Notes: generated by a model not told the origin, from the letters alone. 64,000 nt of DNA from Emydura subglobosa (GCA_007922225.1 ML679968.1:7742075-7806074), one strand, 5' to 3'. Positions 44,701 to 58,035 are shown, numbered from the stretch's first letter. Numbers and translations: made by a program.

Positions 44701-46443
44701 CTAAATAGCACCTCACGATGAAAGATTTGTAGGTCTTGGGGAAGCTGAGCCGAATACTTTCAATGACATCAAGCCAACAGAGCTAAACAAAAATGTTATT
44801 GGTATCCCATAAATCTAAACTACCTCTTTAAAGAGAGATTTATATCTGGTCCCTTTGATTAATGATTGCATGGACCAGTCCCTCCCTAATACCTTTCCAG
44901 TGTTGCTGACAGTACTTTGTCTTCCACAGTCTCCACCTACCTTAAATATTTCATCCACTTCCTGGGGGAGAGGAGTCTGGATTGACTGACTGACTGCTTT
45001 GTTTTTGTCAGAGAAGTGGCCAGATGCAGACTCCAGATCAATATGTAAGCCCAGAAAGGACCTCACAGAGGCTGTGACAACCTATTCTGCATGAGCAATT
45101 TGTTCTCTGGATCTATGCCATTCCACTTTTTTCCACTTCCAAAACACAGCAGAAGACTCTCTGATCACTGGCAGGCTCCACCCATTGTATTTCCCCTTGT
45201 ACTCTGGACTGCACCCTTTCATCCAGGAAGAGACAGCATTCATGTCCTTATCCCTATTTCATATTAATGCATGTGTGTTCATATTTGAAAACTGGATTTA
45301 TCATGACCTTATTATGTTGCTTAATTTATGCAAGTGTTAGTTTATAATTAATATCCATAACTCTATTTTATAAATTATATCTAGCATACTAGTTTGACAT
45401 GAGTTTCTTATCATGTCACATTAGCTGCTAGGTTATAGTTGTGATATGCATACACAGGAAATGGTAACAAAAATAGCAGCCACCTGGAATGAAGAATAAG
45501 TGAAAGCTCCTATGGCCTTTGCCTAGACTAGCCATGATCCTGGAGTGAGGGATGTGAAAGGACTCCTTGGTACACATGCCAGATGGTTAGACTGGGTTGA
45601 ACAATGAGTTCTTAAAGCGTCTGTCAGAGCCCCACAAAAGAAGAATGTTGGTATTATATTCAGCACTGCTGGCTTGAGAATTCTGTCAAGCTACTGAGGA
45701 CAGAGTGTGCTTAAAAAACAAAGGGACCTCAAAGAACTAATGTTCAGTCTCAGTGCATAGATTATATCATTACGTTTTTTAATCTAGTGCCACAGTGGAG
45801 ATCACCAAAATACCATGTCATTAAGGGTTATTAGCTTTTTTGGTGACTTATTGCTTGTAATAAATTACGGGAAGTTTGATCTCATGCTTCTACCTTAATT
45901 TGAATTGATTTTTCCTGGTTTTCAAAGAAATTCCCAATTGGAGAGGCCTCCGTCAGCAGGGTGGAATGCATGTCAGTTTAACAGAGACCAAAGGAAATAA
46001 AAAACCACGTCTATCTGAAAGTTGTGAGGGTTTGGCATTGAGCTCAGTGGTATCGCTTCTAAGTGGTAGGTCACAAGGGTATCCAACACAAAAAAAAAAA
46101 AAAAAAGGTTCTTATTTGGCTGTTGTTCAACACCTACCGTTTTGCTGCAGGACTGAAAATGTATAAAGCACGAAATATTCCTTATGATGCCAGAAAGGAT
46201 TTAATTTACACAAAGCTCAACAGTGTGGGTGAGCATTTCAGACCAGGGAGTAGATAAAACTGTACAGACTCTGTCACAAGGTTTCCAAAAGGCTAAGGAG
46301 TCTATGCAGTGGTTCAATGGGAGTGTGTCCAACTCAGTCTTGCATTCCAATATCTGTATATTACACAGTAAAAAGTAAAGTCCAGACATAGCAAGATAGA
46401 AGTGACTTTCTTTTAAAGCAGGCCGCCCTAAGAAAAATATTTT
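44701..46443. other. Unassigned DNA with an A19 run
   Basis: No gene seen. Nineteen A at 46090-46108 follow CAAGGGTATCCAACAC; no recognisable retroposon precedes them. Confidence 0.5.
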
Positions 46444-46656
46444 TAGAGTTGGTCAAAATGTTGCCTTGACACAAATATTTTGTCAATTTTTTTTTCAAAA
46501 CAAATTGTTATGGAAAATTCTTCCTTTAAAAAAATGCAGTATATTTTTGAAAACTGAAAAGTTACTTTTTTCAGTTTTTCATCCAAAAATAGAAAATGTT
46601 TGACATTTTATTTTTACAATTAAAAAAAATAAATTACCATTTTCTTTCCAACTCTA
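46444..46656. repeat. AT-rich MITE with TAGAGTTGG inverted ends
   Basis: TAGAGTTGGTCAAAATG at the left is mirrored by CCATTTTCTTTCCAACTCTA at the right (first 9 bases exact). The inside is T/A-rich with repeated CAAAA(T) and TTTTCA words. Related, less complete sequence occurs near 54353-54560 (AGAGCTGGGTGAAATTTTTT...). Confidence 0.55.
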
Positions 46657-47752
46657 CCTGTTAGCTCTGAAAACAAAAGAAAATAAATCTATTTTATTAA
46701 ACTAACAAATCCTGACTTTGCCTTTCTAGACTAGATTATTGTCTACATAATAAGGTAATGTGCTCCAAGGGGTGTGATTTCTAAAGCACACTAACGCGTT
46801 GCACATTAATTGGTCCATGCAGACCCTTCTGCTGTACTTTAGTGTACTGCTGCTATAGGGAACCTTTAGTTCACAGCAATAGGGTCTACATGGACAATTA
46901 ATGCACAACACATTAGTGCACTTTAGGAATCACCCCCCACACACATACACTTTATAGACAGATGCTGAGATTTGTACTGTCCTTCACAGTACCTCTGCTT
47001 ATGTGCCAAGTTGGTTTTTTGCATGTCTAGTGGACAAATCTCTGGGTCATCCTTATAAAACATATTGCAGTATTCTACAGTAGTAGATCAGAACACTTCA
47101 CTGAATGTTATTATATTGTACACTTTATCATAAGAACTATCTGTTTCATGGAATGTTTCTTGACTTTAGCCTCCTTAAGTCAGCAACACCCCTAATTTCA
47201 TTGCTTTTCTAGGAGTATAAAGAAGCCGCATAATGCAGATGATTGAACAATAGCCAGCCCAATTGCTTGTCCTTTTGAGACAGATAGGCATTACTGGATT
47301 AAGGAAACTTTGGTGATATCCCTGAAATAGATTTAGTGGGATACCAGTGAAGGTAAGGGAGTATGTTGGGGGAGAGAAAACATCTAGAATCAGGTTTGAT
47401 TCAGTATTTGGGATAACATTTGGATCAATTAACCCTTTCTGTACTTTATTTTGGATTGGCTTTTTTGTAACATTTCATTTCCTAGGAGAAGAAAGAAGAG
47501 ATGCTTTCAGACTCTTACATCAACACAGTCCATTACCTAGAACACCATATGTTACTCAATCACTAGAAAAACACAAGATGTTACAAATGAAGGAAAAAGC
47601 TTCCATGGATTTGCCTGAATCTCCTCACTGAATTTTAGTAGCCTATGCTCTTTATTTCCTATCCCCCCTCCCCACTCTTAGTATCTCCACTGCAGCTCTG
47701 AAGATGGCTGAAAGCCACCTATCTTGCAGCTTCTGATTCATAGATTCATAGC
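46657..47752. other. Unassigned AT-rich DNA
   Basis: No gene or named repeat recognised. 46785-46925 contains GCACATTAATTGG ... CCTATTGC-like words facing each other (CTGCTGCTATAGGGAACC versus GGGTCTACATGGAC), suggesting a further decayed foldback repeat. Confidence 0.4.
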
Positions 47753-47800
47753 GTGAGATCTTCACATCCACTCTGGCCTCTATACACTTGGTAAAGGGTC
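47753..47800 (-). mobile_element. CR1 3'-end fragment
   Basis: GATTCATAGATTCATAGCGT followed by CACTCTGGCCTC is the short repeat-bearing end of a CR1, read on the minus strand. Confidence 0.5.
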
Positions 47801-47984
47801 TAGAAGAACATAGAGGAGCCCTAGAAGCCCCAAATTCAGCTAGAGAAAAATGTCAATGGCACAAAAACTGAGTGATAGAAGACCGCCATTTAGACATGTT
47901 TGCACTGCAGAGGGACTGCTAAAATAAGCAATGCTGTTTGAAGCATCATAAAGCAGGGAGTTACAGACCCTCTTTTTACAGCTT

Positions 47985-48140
47985 TGATGTGACCACTCTT
48001 AAAATATTGAATTCAGTTCTAGCTTCCCTACTGGGGGAAAGTGTTAGCAAATTTGAGGGAGTTCAGAGAAAAGAACCAAAAATAATCAGGGGCTGAAGGA
48101 CTGACTTACGAGGAAAGTTAAATAGAGCTAAGTACATATC
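47985..48140 (+). mobile_element. CR1 RT C-terminal fragment, plus strand
   Basis: AATATTGAATTCAGTTCTAG, GAGGGAGTTCAGAGAAAAGA, ACCAAAAATAATCAGGGGCT and GACTTACGAGGAAAGTTAAA are the ordered words of the CR1 region about 0.4 kb before the 3' end. It lies in the opposite sense to the fragment at 47753, so the two are separate insertions. Confidence 0.7.
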
Positions 48141-51100
48141 CTGGCAGCTTCATTAAAGAGGAAGTGTCTGTAGATTGTTTTTCTTTCCAGGCATTAGTCC
48201 TACTGTTATGTCTTTCACAGTTGCCATCGCCAAATTAGCTTGATTTTTTTTTCTCACCAGCAGCCCCTGTGAGATTGAGAACCATAATAAATTACATTTT
48301 CTGCAGCACCTTTTATCCAAAGATGACTGTGTCCTAAATAAGTGAATGTGCTTTGACAAAGATATATCTACATTGATAGGCTTTGGGTACGTTGACGAGG
48401 CCTTGCCCTCTTCCCCGTGTCGCTCCAACTCCATTTCCCTGAGCTACAGAACTGTTGTTCCCTTCCTCTGCCTCTTCTCTCTTGGTCCTCTTTTTTGTCT
48501 TTGTGCACCCTCTCTTTGTCCCAGCTCTTTCCCCTTCTCCCTGTGGCCTAGATGGTGTTTTCTGCACCTAGGGTATTGTAACTCCAGAGAGTTAAAATTT
48601 TGCCCCTGCTCCACCCTTGCTCTGCAGGGAGAGAAAGTTATGTCATCCCTTTTCATGGAGCAGGTTCCTTTCCCCACCCCATAGCACCCTGGGAGCAACT
48701 CTTGCTGATAAGTAAGTCATGAAGGAGACCAGAGTTCCCTCTCACTTCCCACCGCTTCAACTCCCCTTTGCTTGGAGTAGAGAGTACAGGGCAAATAGTC
48801 CCTGTTCTCCCTCCTCAGCTAGGAGTTGAATCTGAGGGCTGGGATATAAAGGGCTTCTCCTTACTCCTTTGTTTGGCCAAGTAAGGGCTGTGATCCCTAT
48901 CCCAGGCTTTCAGATCCACCTCTTTCTTCCTGGTCCTTTTTCTCGCGGATCAGGTCCCCTCCTTTTTAAAGTTTGACCTCACCTCTGAACTCATACTGCT
49001 CATCTGTACTGCACACAGAACTGTTGCCACTGACACTCGACCATGCTGTTAACAATGACATCACTGTCACTTGCCCACTGTTTTCTTCTCTTTGTGTGAC
49101 AGGAAGGAAGAATGAATTGTGAGCTACATTCACATCTATCAAAGTTTCCAAATCTACATCCAAATCGTATTTAAAACACTCCACTTTCACAGTGTAAATG
49201 TGGTTGGGGGGGAGGGGAAGTGTCTGTGTCTATAGATAGGTATATGTAGATAGCAAAATTTCAACTGATCTTATTTTAAAAACATCAGATAGAGAAAAAT
49301 CCAATTGGTTCTGGTGCTTGGATGGACTTTTGCTTTTCTCTTTTACTAACACTACAAATCCATTTAAAGCACTGGTTACTGTAGCTGTGTGAGAGTTTAA
49401 AGTTTCAAAGGGGATTCAAGTTCTGTTCTAACTCAATCTAAATCTGTTTAAAATCTGCAAGATTTAACCATCCACAAGTACAAACATGAAATCTGAACCA
49501 CAGTCAGGGAAAGATTCATTAAATTCCAAAAGGAAATTGGTATTTCTCAATTCTTTCTATGTATGCTTTGTCCTTAACATGCAGTCTAGAAAATAATAGA
49601 TGAGATGTTGTTATTGGACTACATTTTAATAGTTGCAGTTTTTGGTTTCCTGTAGTAAGAAAAAAGAACATACTTTATAAAAAGAGACAATAGTTCACAA
49701 AAGACTAAAAAGTGTCTTTGGCCACAGATTTCCTTTTTGAAACTTTTATTATTTTCCTGAAATGATAGATCTTACTTTCTGCAAAGAAAACACCACCTTT
49801 CCATTGTTTATTTTTGATGCTGGAGCCTTAGAGAATGAACAATTTCACAGTGATTATAATGTGAAATAAAAAGTGGCAGCTGATTGTCTCAGGCAATGGG
49901 AGGGGAAGCATGTCTGACTAGAAGAATATAGTGTAGGCTCCGAAAGAATGGCGAACACAATGGATCTGATCAAAAGGTTTTGGATCAGGCCCCACTGCAG
50001 GATGTAAATTGTTTTATATTCCCTCCCCACCCTTTTAAAGCCTGGCATTATTGAAAGAACTCGTCAAGTTGATGAGCTCTAAAAATGAGAAAAAAATCTT
50101 CTTACATGAGCCTTTTATTCATTTGGGTTAACCTCTTCTTATGGCAATAACCTGAAACAAATGACAGATTGACAGGAGTATGAAATGGTTCTTTAATGAA
50201 CTCTTGCAACTCATTACAATCTAGACCTTCAGGCTACTGACATATAAATCCCTTTTATACTGTCTGAGCAATTATTATGGATTTGTGACTGATAACTGAC
50301 TGCTGTGGATTAATGTCTGAGCTTGTAATGTGGTCTGACTCAGGCTTTACCATGGTTGAATCCATTATATGCCACCTTCCTCTGCTTACAGCTGTTTCTC
50401 TTGATAGTAGTTTTTAGGATCAAATTCATGAAAGCGTTAGTTACCCTTCAGCCCTCATTAACACTCACAATTCCTGCTTGTAACACTGTATACCAACCAG
50501 CATATGTTTTCTGATTTGCCTATTTATTAAAAGTTATTGATTTATGGCTAGAGTCAGACTAGTCCTAACACAGTTACACAGTGCACTAAGAAGCAGGAAA
50601 GCCCCACTCCCAGCCCCATGTGTTGCCACTTAAGGGCTATCTGTATCTAAGAAGCAGGTCTTCTGTGGAGTGCAGGGGCTATGCTTCTGATGCTCTATGT
50701 TGGGAAGAAGTGGGCAGGGAGAAGGCAAAGCAGGGTGGGGCGTGAGTAAGGTGGTGGAGCAGAGCGGAGAGAAAGCCCCAAGGTAAGTAAGTAAGCTACT
50801 TCTTTCGAGGGCATCAGGAAATAACAGAGCAAGATGGCAAAAGGGGATTCTCCCTGGTTGATTCAGTGGCACAACACTTCTTTCGGGGGGAGGGGGCAAA
50901 AAGCACAGTCTAGTCCTTTATCTCCCGCAAAAGGGCTCAAAAAGTAAACAGGAAAGGATAGAAAGAAAAACTTTTAGAGCAGAAGAAATTTCAACTTAAA
51001 ATATGCCTGGCACATAGGAAAAGCATTAAAATGCCTCAGAATATGCTTGCAACAACTCTGAAAACATGGGTCTAAATTTGTGTTTATTCACCAATGTAAT

Positions 51101-52326
51101 AAGTTTAATGATCTCAGCATTGTGGTGGCATTTTGCCCAAATCACAAAATCTCTAGACAGTTGAGCATTCTCTGTTAGTCTCTGTTTAGGAAACAGCTGT
51201 TATGTTCACAATGTTCACACAGAGAAGTTACATAAAAATATAAAATACTCTTTCTGGAATGCTGCAATGGAACACTACTTTATTTCTTAGAAGGCAGAAT
51301 CCTAACACACAAGATACAAAAACAGAGAGATAAAGCAGGCTGCTCCCTAAGGTAGCAAGGCATAACTTGCTCCAGGCCGTCTCCTTGCAAACTGACTACA
51401 AAAGATCCATATCATACACTTCCCTAGACTACAAGCAGGACTGGGAAATTCCTTGTAACTGAAAATGATTGTTATTTTAATAGTTTTCAATAAACCACAA
51501 TGGCCAAGATAAGAATAGCAAAGGTACTGCAAGTCAGGGCTGAGGTGTACTGTAGGAGATTGTATGCACTTGTGCTCAATGCCAGTGGCAATGGCAGAAT
51601 TATTTAGAAAATTCAGGACAAAAGGAGATCAACTAAGATCTTGGATACCTTTGAAAAAAATAATTATGGCTATTACAACTCAGATATATTAAAATTAAGG
51701 GACAAATCCAAAAACAGAGGCAAATTTGCTTCTTAATTACACCTGTGAAACATATTGACTTCAGTGGGATTGCCCAGCTTTTTCTGAAAACAGATCTGAT
51801 CATGTGTATTTAAGAGAATTTGTTTGTGAGATAGGAGTATGTCCATAGTATATCTTTATTTTTCTTGTCTGTTTCATTGGGGGCCTAATAGAAAGAAGGT
51901 TTTCTTAATGAGTTGTTGCATACTTCATAATCTAACTTCAGTGGAGTTACGTGGGGAGATTGAATTTAGCCAATCATATGCCAACAATGCCTTAATATTA
52001 GTTTCACTACAAAACAATCTGCCATTATATAGTGGCTTTCTCAGAATGCATTCGGAATACATTTTACAACCCAAAGAAACCTACCTACAAATCAAAGTCC
52101 CTGTTTAACTCGATTAAATATTTCATTAATGCAAGGCACTGCCATTGGACTGGTAATTTTGAAGAAGGAATTTGGCTGAGTTTTAAATGAAAAATATACT
52201 GTGATTTCAACTAGCACCTGACATTTGACTCGTTTATTGTAGGGTGGAAAAAATGCATAGTAACTATGCAAAAGACTCATTTCTGTGGTGAAGGGGAGGT
52301 TCTCACGTCTGAGATTTCTAAGGACC
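48141..52326. other. Unassigned DNA
   Basis: No gene seen. Pyrimidine-rich sequence at about 48410-48560 produces overlapping frames on three registers. ACATATTGACTTCAGTGGGA near 51750-51770 is another core copy of the palindromic-repeat type. Confidence 0.5.
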
Positions 52327-52471
52327 TGATCCAGCAGAGCACTTAAGTGTGTGCTTAACTTTGGGAGCAGTGGGAGCATGGCAGTAGTCCCGTTAAAAAC
52401 ATAGAACAGGAAACTATGGGACTGCTCCCATGCTCAAATGTAAGGTCTTGCTTAAGTGCTGTGCTGGATCA
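52327..52471. repeat. 145-bp palindromic MITE
   Basis: Ends TGATCCAGCAGAGCACTTAAG and CTTAAGTGCTGTGCTGGATCA are inverted copies with one mismatch in 21. Inside, GGGAGCAGTGGGAGCATGG faces CTGCTCCCATGCTC. A related decayed copy is at 57178-57298. Confidence 0.85.
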
Positions 52472-55045
52472 CTCAGTACTAAGATCAAACAACATATTCA
52501 TTATTGTATGAACATCATTCATTGGAAACAGAAACAGAAGGAGTGTGGGTTGGATTATTTTGAATATAGATTTTTTTTTAGTTAAAGTTCATTTGTATGA
52601 TAAAATAAAGTATATTATTTGTAAGCTTGTACAGATGACAGTCTAGATTAGAACATTTTTGGGATTTAGAATATCATATCGTGTTGATATTCTAGGTAAG
52701 AAATGTAGTGAGTTTAGCTACTTAAGACACCTCTTGTTATTCAGGGCAATATTGATTTCCAAAGAGCAATAATTTATTTTTGTTAAAGAAAGGTTAAAAT
52801 GATCTTCATTCTACTGCAATAAATCTTGAAAGGCTATTTGAATACCCAAATCATTTAAAAAGAGATCTCCCCAGAGATGTCTGGGCATATAAATATGCAG
52901 TGGTGACATCTGAAGTTTTACTTCTGTCAACATCGACTCTTCATGGCTTGCAGAGTGATTCTTCAGGGTCAGCTCCCTCTCCCCCTGAGAGATACAGAGT
53001 TTCTCAATGGAGTGATGTGTCATTCCAGTGCTGCCAAGATGATGTGGTGGGAGATTTATGCCATACGATAACCAGATACACATTTTTTAGAATCCAGAAA
53101 GTAATTGATTTTCATCTACAGATAGGCAAACTCTCATTACTTCAGTTATTGCAAACTCGCACTGAAGATGGCTGTGATCCCTTCTCTTGGGGCAGATCCT
53201 CAGATGGTGTAAATTGTCATGGCTCCATTCAAGCCAATCTAGCACACAAACAAATCCAATTTTTGATTAAACTAGAACTTCCTTTTATTCTGTGTAGGTT
53301 AAATATTCTTCCTCTGTTAAAAGCAATTTCTAAGATTTTCACCCACACTTACCTTTCATCACACCAAATTGAAATATTCCCAGACAGAAAATTAAACTGA
53401 GATCCTGAACACGTGATTATCGAAGGTCTTGTTGTCTTAGCAATGGAAACATACTTTGTTAGGCTATATACATATTATCTAAAGTAGGAAAGGGAAATAA
53501 TACAGTAACATTTAGACTTAATATCATAGTTAAGATGGCAATGTGATGTCTGTTGCCTGGTATAATTCAGTACAAAAATTTATCAACATAGATAGAGAGT
53601 GGCATTACTGTAGGAGTTTTATACTGCTGCCCATCTCCATAGTGTTTGAGTGCCCTCCCCATAAAATTACTAGCAACAGCAAACTCCATAATAAAAAAAC
53701 TCTTAAAAGAAAATAATATATGTGGAAAGCTTTGTTTTCTACCATAGCAATGAAATCTATGAATAAACAAAGGAAAAAATCTCAAGATACAGACATAGCT
53801 ACATGTAGCTTATTCAACATTTTTATGCTGTTCTGCACTTCTTAGACCTCTTTTCAGCGTAACCCCTCACATCAGGGTGCTACTTTGGGTGTTGTAGTAC
53901 ACTGGTCTCTTTTACATAGATATTTTGTAGTGAGTTGTGTGTGCCATAGCTTGGAGGCAAGCACTGTAGGTGCTTCAGACACTAGGCCACAGCCTTGCTG
54001 GGTTTTAAATAACTACCTCCAGCCTGAGACCTATCATTGCTGCTGCCAGCAAAAAGCATAGGACATTCACTTGAAACCACTGTCACTGTGAGATAGGGAT
54101 GCCATTGAGAGGAGCCGCCATGAGATTCAGGGAGCGTGAAGCAGGTTGGATTGACAGCCAATGGGACAGGGGCTATAATGGATCTTTTGTGGTGGGTGCA
54201 GATAAAAAGTGTATCGGATTGACATACATGTGGTGGTGGGGAACAGTATGGATTTTGTGCATTATTTTGGGCATGAAGAAATACTTTACATAGATACTGT
54301 TGTGCACCATTGATTGTAGTGGAGTATTTTTTAATGAAGCCCCTTGTTAAAATAAGAGCTGGGTGAAATTTTTTCAGAAAATTATTTATTAGCTTAAAAA
54401 AAATGTTGTATCAGACCAACTCATACAGTCCTCATATTTGGGTCAAAATTGGCAAATGTTTCATTTTGACAGTTTTTAAATGAAATATTTTGACTTTCAT
54501 TTTGAAATGACATTTTGTTTAGAAATTTAGCTAGTTTTTTGGGGGACATTTTTTTAAAGGTAATACCCCCCCGCAAATGGTGAGTGTGTTTTGGGGTTTT
54601 TTTTGTTTTGCTTTTGTTTTTACAAGACAGACAAATTTCATTTCAGGTCAACCCAAAATTATTAATTTTTATTCTTATTACTTTCTTGGATCATCCACTG
54701 AATGAAAAAAACCAACAATTTTTCACTGATTTTTCGTTAAAATCCTATCAGAACAATTGCTTACATTTGCTTGTCTGGGAAAATCCTGAAGACAGCTTTT
54801 ATGATATATTTTGGCACTTCCTGAAGCACCTGTTTTGGTGAGTAACACAGAAGTTAATAATAATCCCAAAATTTCAAAACTTGCTAGAAGACTTTGTATG
54901 GGTTCAACTATGCTTTTGATAAAAAGATTGGGTCAGTTCTTATCTAAAATCTGTTTGCCCATTTGTATTTTCTTTGGCAGAATGAAAATATGACAGAAGA
55001 TCAGTCTTCAAGCAGAGATTAATAACTACAGTACTTAAACATTCT
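52472..55045. other. Unassigned AT-rich DNA
   Basis: No gene seen. 53191-53238 is a half copy of the GATCCTCAGCTGGTGTAAAT MITE. 54353-54560 resembles the TAGAGTTGG/AGAGCTGGG AT-rich repeat, with repeated ATTTTGAC/AAATG words and a C-run at 54567-54572. Confidence 0.5.
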
Positions 55046-55162
55046 GGGCCACATTCTGATAGCTCTACTCATGTTGGTTATCTTCCTCAGTGAGTAGAAG
55101 TCAATGAGAATGTTTGTAAAGTAAAATACTATGCAACGTGAGTAAAGGTATCAGAATGGTGT
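55046..55162. repeat. Palindromic MITE (GGCCAGATTCTGAT type)
   Basis: GGGCCACATTCTGATAGC at the left and GGTATCAGAATGGTG at the right are inverted copies; inside, CTCTACTC faces GTGAGTAAAG, with AGTAGAAGTCAATGAGAAT as the core. Confidence 0.65.
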
Positions 55163-57177
55163 CTTCTATAATAGCAAAACATAGCTCATCGAAGGCTTTC
55201 TGTCCTCGTGTTATTACATCTTGAAATAATATACAGCACACAGACTAAATATACATAAAAAATCATGAATGTTCATGCTTAAAAACAAATTATCAGAAGT
55301 GTTATGTCTTCCGCATTCCAAAAAATACAATGTGCATAGCCCCGGCTGCTCCAGTTCTTTAGCCCTCCAACAGCTTAAATCTCCCAGTGTGCTGCTTGTG
55401 GGATATTTCTTAGTATTATTCAAAAGGAGAACTCTGCAGCAAACAAGACAAAAGGTATTAGAAATATCTTACACAATAGGATTTATAGATATAATATCAT
55501 ATCAGATATTGCAGAAGACTGGATTACAATGATGCTGCTTCCTTGCCTCCCTCTTGCCTGGAAAGGCTGTGGGCACAGATACTAGTAGTAGAACATCTAC
55601 AGTACTACTACTCTTTGTACCATCAATTCACTACAGACATAATATTTCCTAGTGCAAAATTGCATCCACAAAAATTGTGTCAAGCTAAACCTCTGGTCAT
55701 TTACCTACAATTATTTTGCTGTAGTATGGAAGGGCTATCTTCCTTTAAAAATAATGCCACTGTTAAGTCTTTTACTACATTAGTGTGTGATCCTGCAAAC
55801 AAATACAATGTGATTCATTTTATCCATGTGAATAGCTCTTCTATAGGACTTTCCCATTTATCTCAACTGGCTATCAGCCTTGAAATTGAATTTTAACCAC
55901 TTCTACACCAGCATTCCTAAATATTACAGCATTGCATCAGAAACATGACCTGAAACATGACAGAAACTGATCTGTTTATTCAACGTACATATCCTGTCCC
56001 GATGGTCTGTTTGTTAGAAGGAATAACTCTGCAAGTCAGGAACGTGCAAATAATTAAATATTCTATCAGACAGTGTTCTGATTATTCAGTCAATTAAAAT
56101 GCTTGTTTTGATGTTCTTAAAATCAGGGTAAAAGTGGCATCTGTATTGCCTTTAGCAAAAAAGAGTTGTAGTGCAGCCTGGGGGATTTTGCGGTTTTGCT
56201 ATAAAAAGTTGGCCCAGCTGCAGTGAAGGTGGTTCTTTTTAATTACCCAATAAATATTTCTGAATGAATCTCTCAGTGATATCTGCTCTGAAAAATTCAA
56301 GAGTAGGGCCAAGTAGAAAGTAAAATCCACACAAACTCCCCTACAAAAATGCCACAGAAAGTTCCTCCCCACATCTATCCTTCCACACACAGCAGATCTG
56401 AGGAAAAAATCCCCAACAATTTCCATTGTCCCTGTTCATAAATCCTTGCAAAGCCATTCATTATCCAATTGGGGTAATATTTTATTTCTTGAGTCTTATC
56501 AATTGTATTCACTTGTTAATTATTACAATAATAAGAACCTATTTAATATATGTCTTTGGAAATAATGCAGATACCACTGTGTACTCTCATAGGAATTCCA
56601 TTTCCATACAGTAATGCTAATTACACCATGGAAGCAGAGTGTTACTGTATTTCTTGAAAGAGACTTTGGGGATGTTCTAGCAACAAGTCTCTTAAACTCA
56701 TTGCAATCATTAATATAGCTTAAATCAACCTTGCTCGCAGTAATACTAAATGTGATTTGTTTTATTTGCAGAGGCAGTTAGAAAAGTTTTATTTAACATC
56801 CAGATTAGCAACCAAATTAGTTCAACAAAATTCATTCTAAGAACATGGAAGAATTAAATATTTATCAGGCATTGGTTGAAGAAAGTTACCATGTCAAGAT
56901 TCTTTTATGGAAGGAAAAAATAAACAGGCCCAGCTGTGCCATGCGTTGCTGTGCACATGGAACTCCTACTGCCTTGAGGACCAGGCCCACTTTGTGGTAA
57001 ATTGTGGCCAGTCAGAATGGGCTGGAATTAAATTTGAATGAATTAAATGTACATTTTGCAAATTGAAGTTTCTCAGTATGAAGATCCCCTACCTGACATA
57101 AATCGTAATAGCTCCTTTTTGCTCCGTGGAAGCACACTAATTTATACCATCTGAAAATCAGGCCAAATCCTAACTCT
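55163..57177. other. Unassigned AT-rich DNA
   Basis: No gene or named repeat recognised. The 117-codon frame at 55543-55896 has no domain features. Confidence 0.5.
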
Positions 57178-57343
57178 GATTCAGCAGTCCATCTCTATGC
57201 AGCAAAGCACTTAATCACAGGCTTAACTTTAAGCATGTGTTTAAATCTCATCACCTTCAGTGAGTCTAGCTTGTGACATAAGTATTTTGCTGAATAGGGA
57301 AGGATTTAAGCATGTGTTTACATTCTTTGCTGAATTGGCCCTT
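57178..57343. repeat. Palindromic MITE related to 52327-52471
   Basis: GCAAAGCACTTAATCACAGG then CTTAACTTTAAGCATGTGTT is mirrored by TTGTGACATAAGTATTTTGC. A further half unit (AAGCATGTGTTTACATTCTT then TGCTGAATTGGCCC) follows. Confidence 0.6.
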
Positions 57344-57488
57344 ATGTATAATCTTAACCTCTCTCCCACCCCCCCGAAATATTTCCATTGCCACACACTA
57401 AATAGTTTGACTGCGGTTTATATTGCAATTAATTGATATTATATACTTATTAAAAAGCGCTCATCCTAGGAAACATCACCTGTATCTA

Positions 57489-58035
57489 TTGTGACAAGGC
57501 CACACCTGACGGCTATAGGAGGGTGCTACTATTTGAATTCCAGGTGAACCCACCCACCGCTAAAGGCCCCTCCCCCAGCCTAAGGGGAGGAGCCACTGGA
57601 CCCAGTACTCAACTGATTTAGTGGGACAACTAATGAAAAAACAGGAAGGGGCGTGAAGGTCAAAGGGTCAAACGGAGGGAACTAGAAGAGGACACTGAGC
57701 AGAGAACCCCGGACAGTGCCCACTGCTCCCGGAAGGTGACAAGGGAGCTAGCGGATGCCACCCAGAGGAACTCCACCCGGATGCGTGAACGGATGGAGGA
57801 ACGGAGATAGGCCCCACAGTCGAAGGGCGCCCCCCCCCAGCCAACCTCCTCTCCCTGGTGTTATAGATGGCCACTTTGGCCAGGGCCAGGAGGAGGTTGA
57901 TGAGGCGGTCCCATGACTTTGTGGGGCCATGGACTGGGTGCGCATATAAAAACAAGTGTGGGGAAAAGTGTAGCCAGAACCTCAGCAGGAGGTTCTGGAG
58001 GAGCCAGAACAGGGGCTACAGACTGGCGCACTATT
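57489..58035 (-). pseudogene. LINE C-terminal relic (Tx1/L1-like)
   Basis: On the minus strand, starting near 58015, one frame reads a Trp/Leu-rich segment ending in FLYAHPVHGPTK and then DRLINLLLALAKVAIYNTRE and RRL. I recognise this order (hydrophobic patch, then LxxLLLALAKxAIYxTRxRR) as the C-terminal tail downstream of the reverse transcriptase in Tx1-like vertebrate LINEs. A C-run at 57830-57839 shifts the frame soon after. The 3' flank is GC-rich and ends near TGTGGCCTTGTCACAAT on the minus strand (57489). No RT catalytic box is included, so the copy is 5' truncated. Confidence 0.55.

Noticed and set aside
46063..46257. Frame with a Lys run as a real peptide
   Set aside because: The Lys run is simply the translated A19 tract.
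48334..48698. Overlapping 77-112-codon frames on both strands
   Set aside because: A pyrimidine-rich stretch keeps several frames open at once; no domain in any of them.
52900..53400. 166-codon plus-strand open frame
   Set aside because: It reads through the half-MITE at 53191-53238, has no domain, signal or repeat, and overlaps a 90-codon minus frame.
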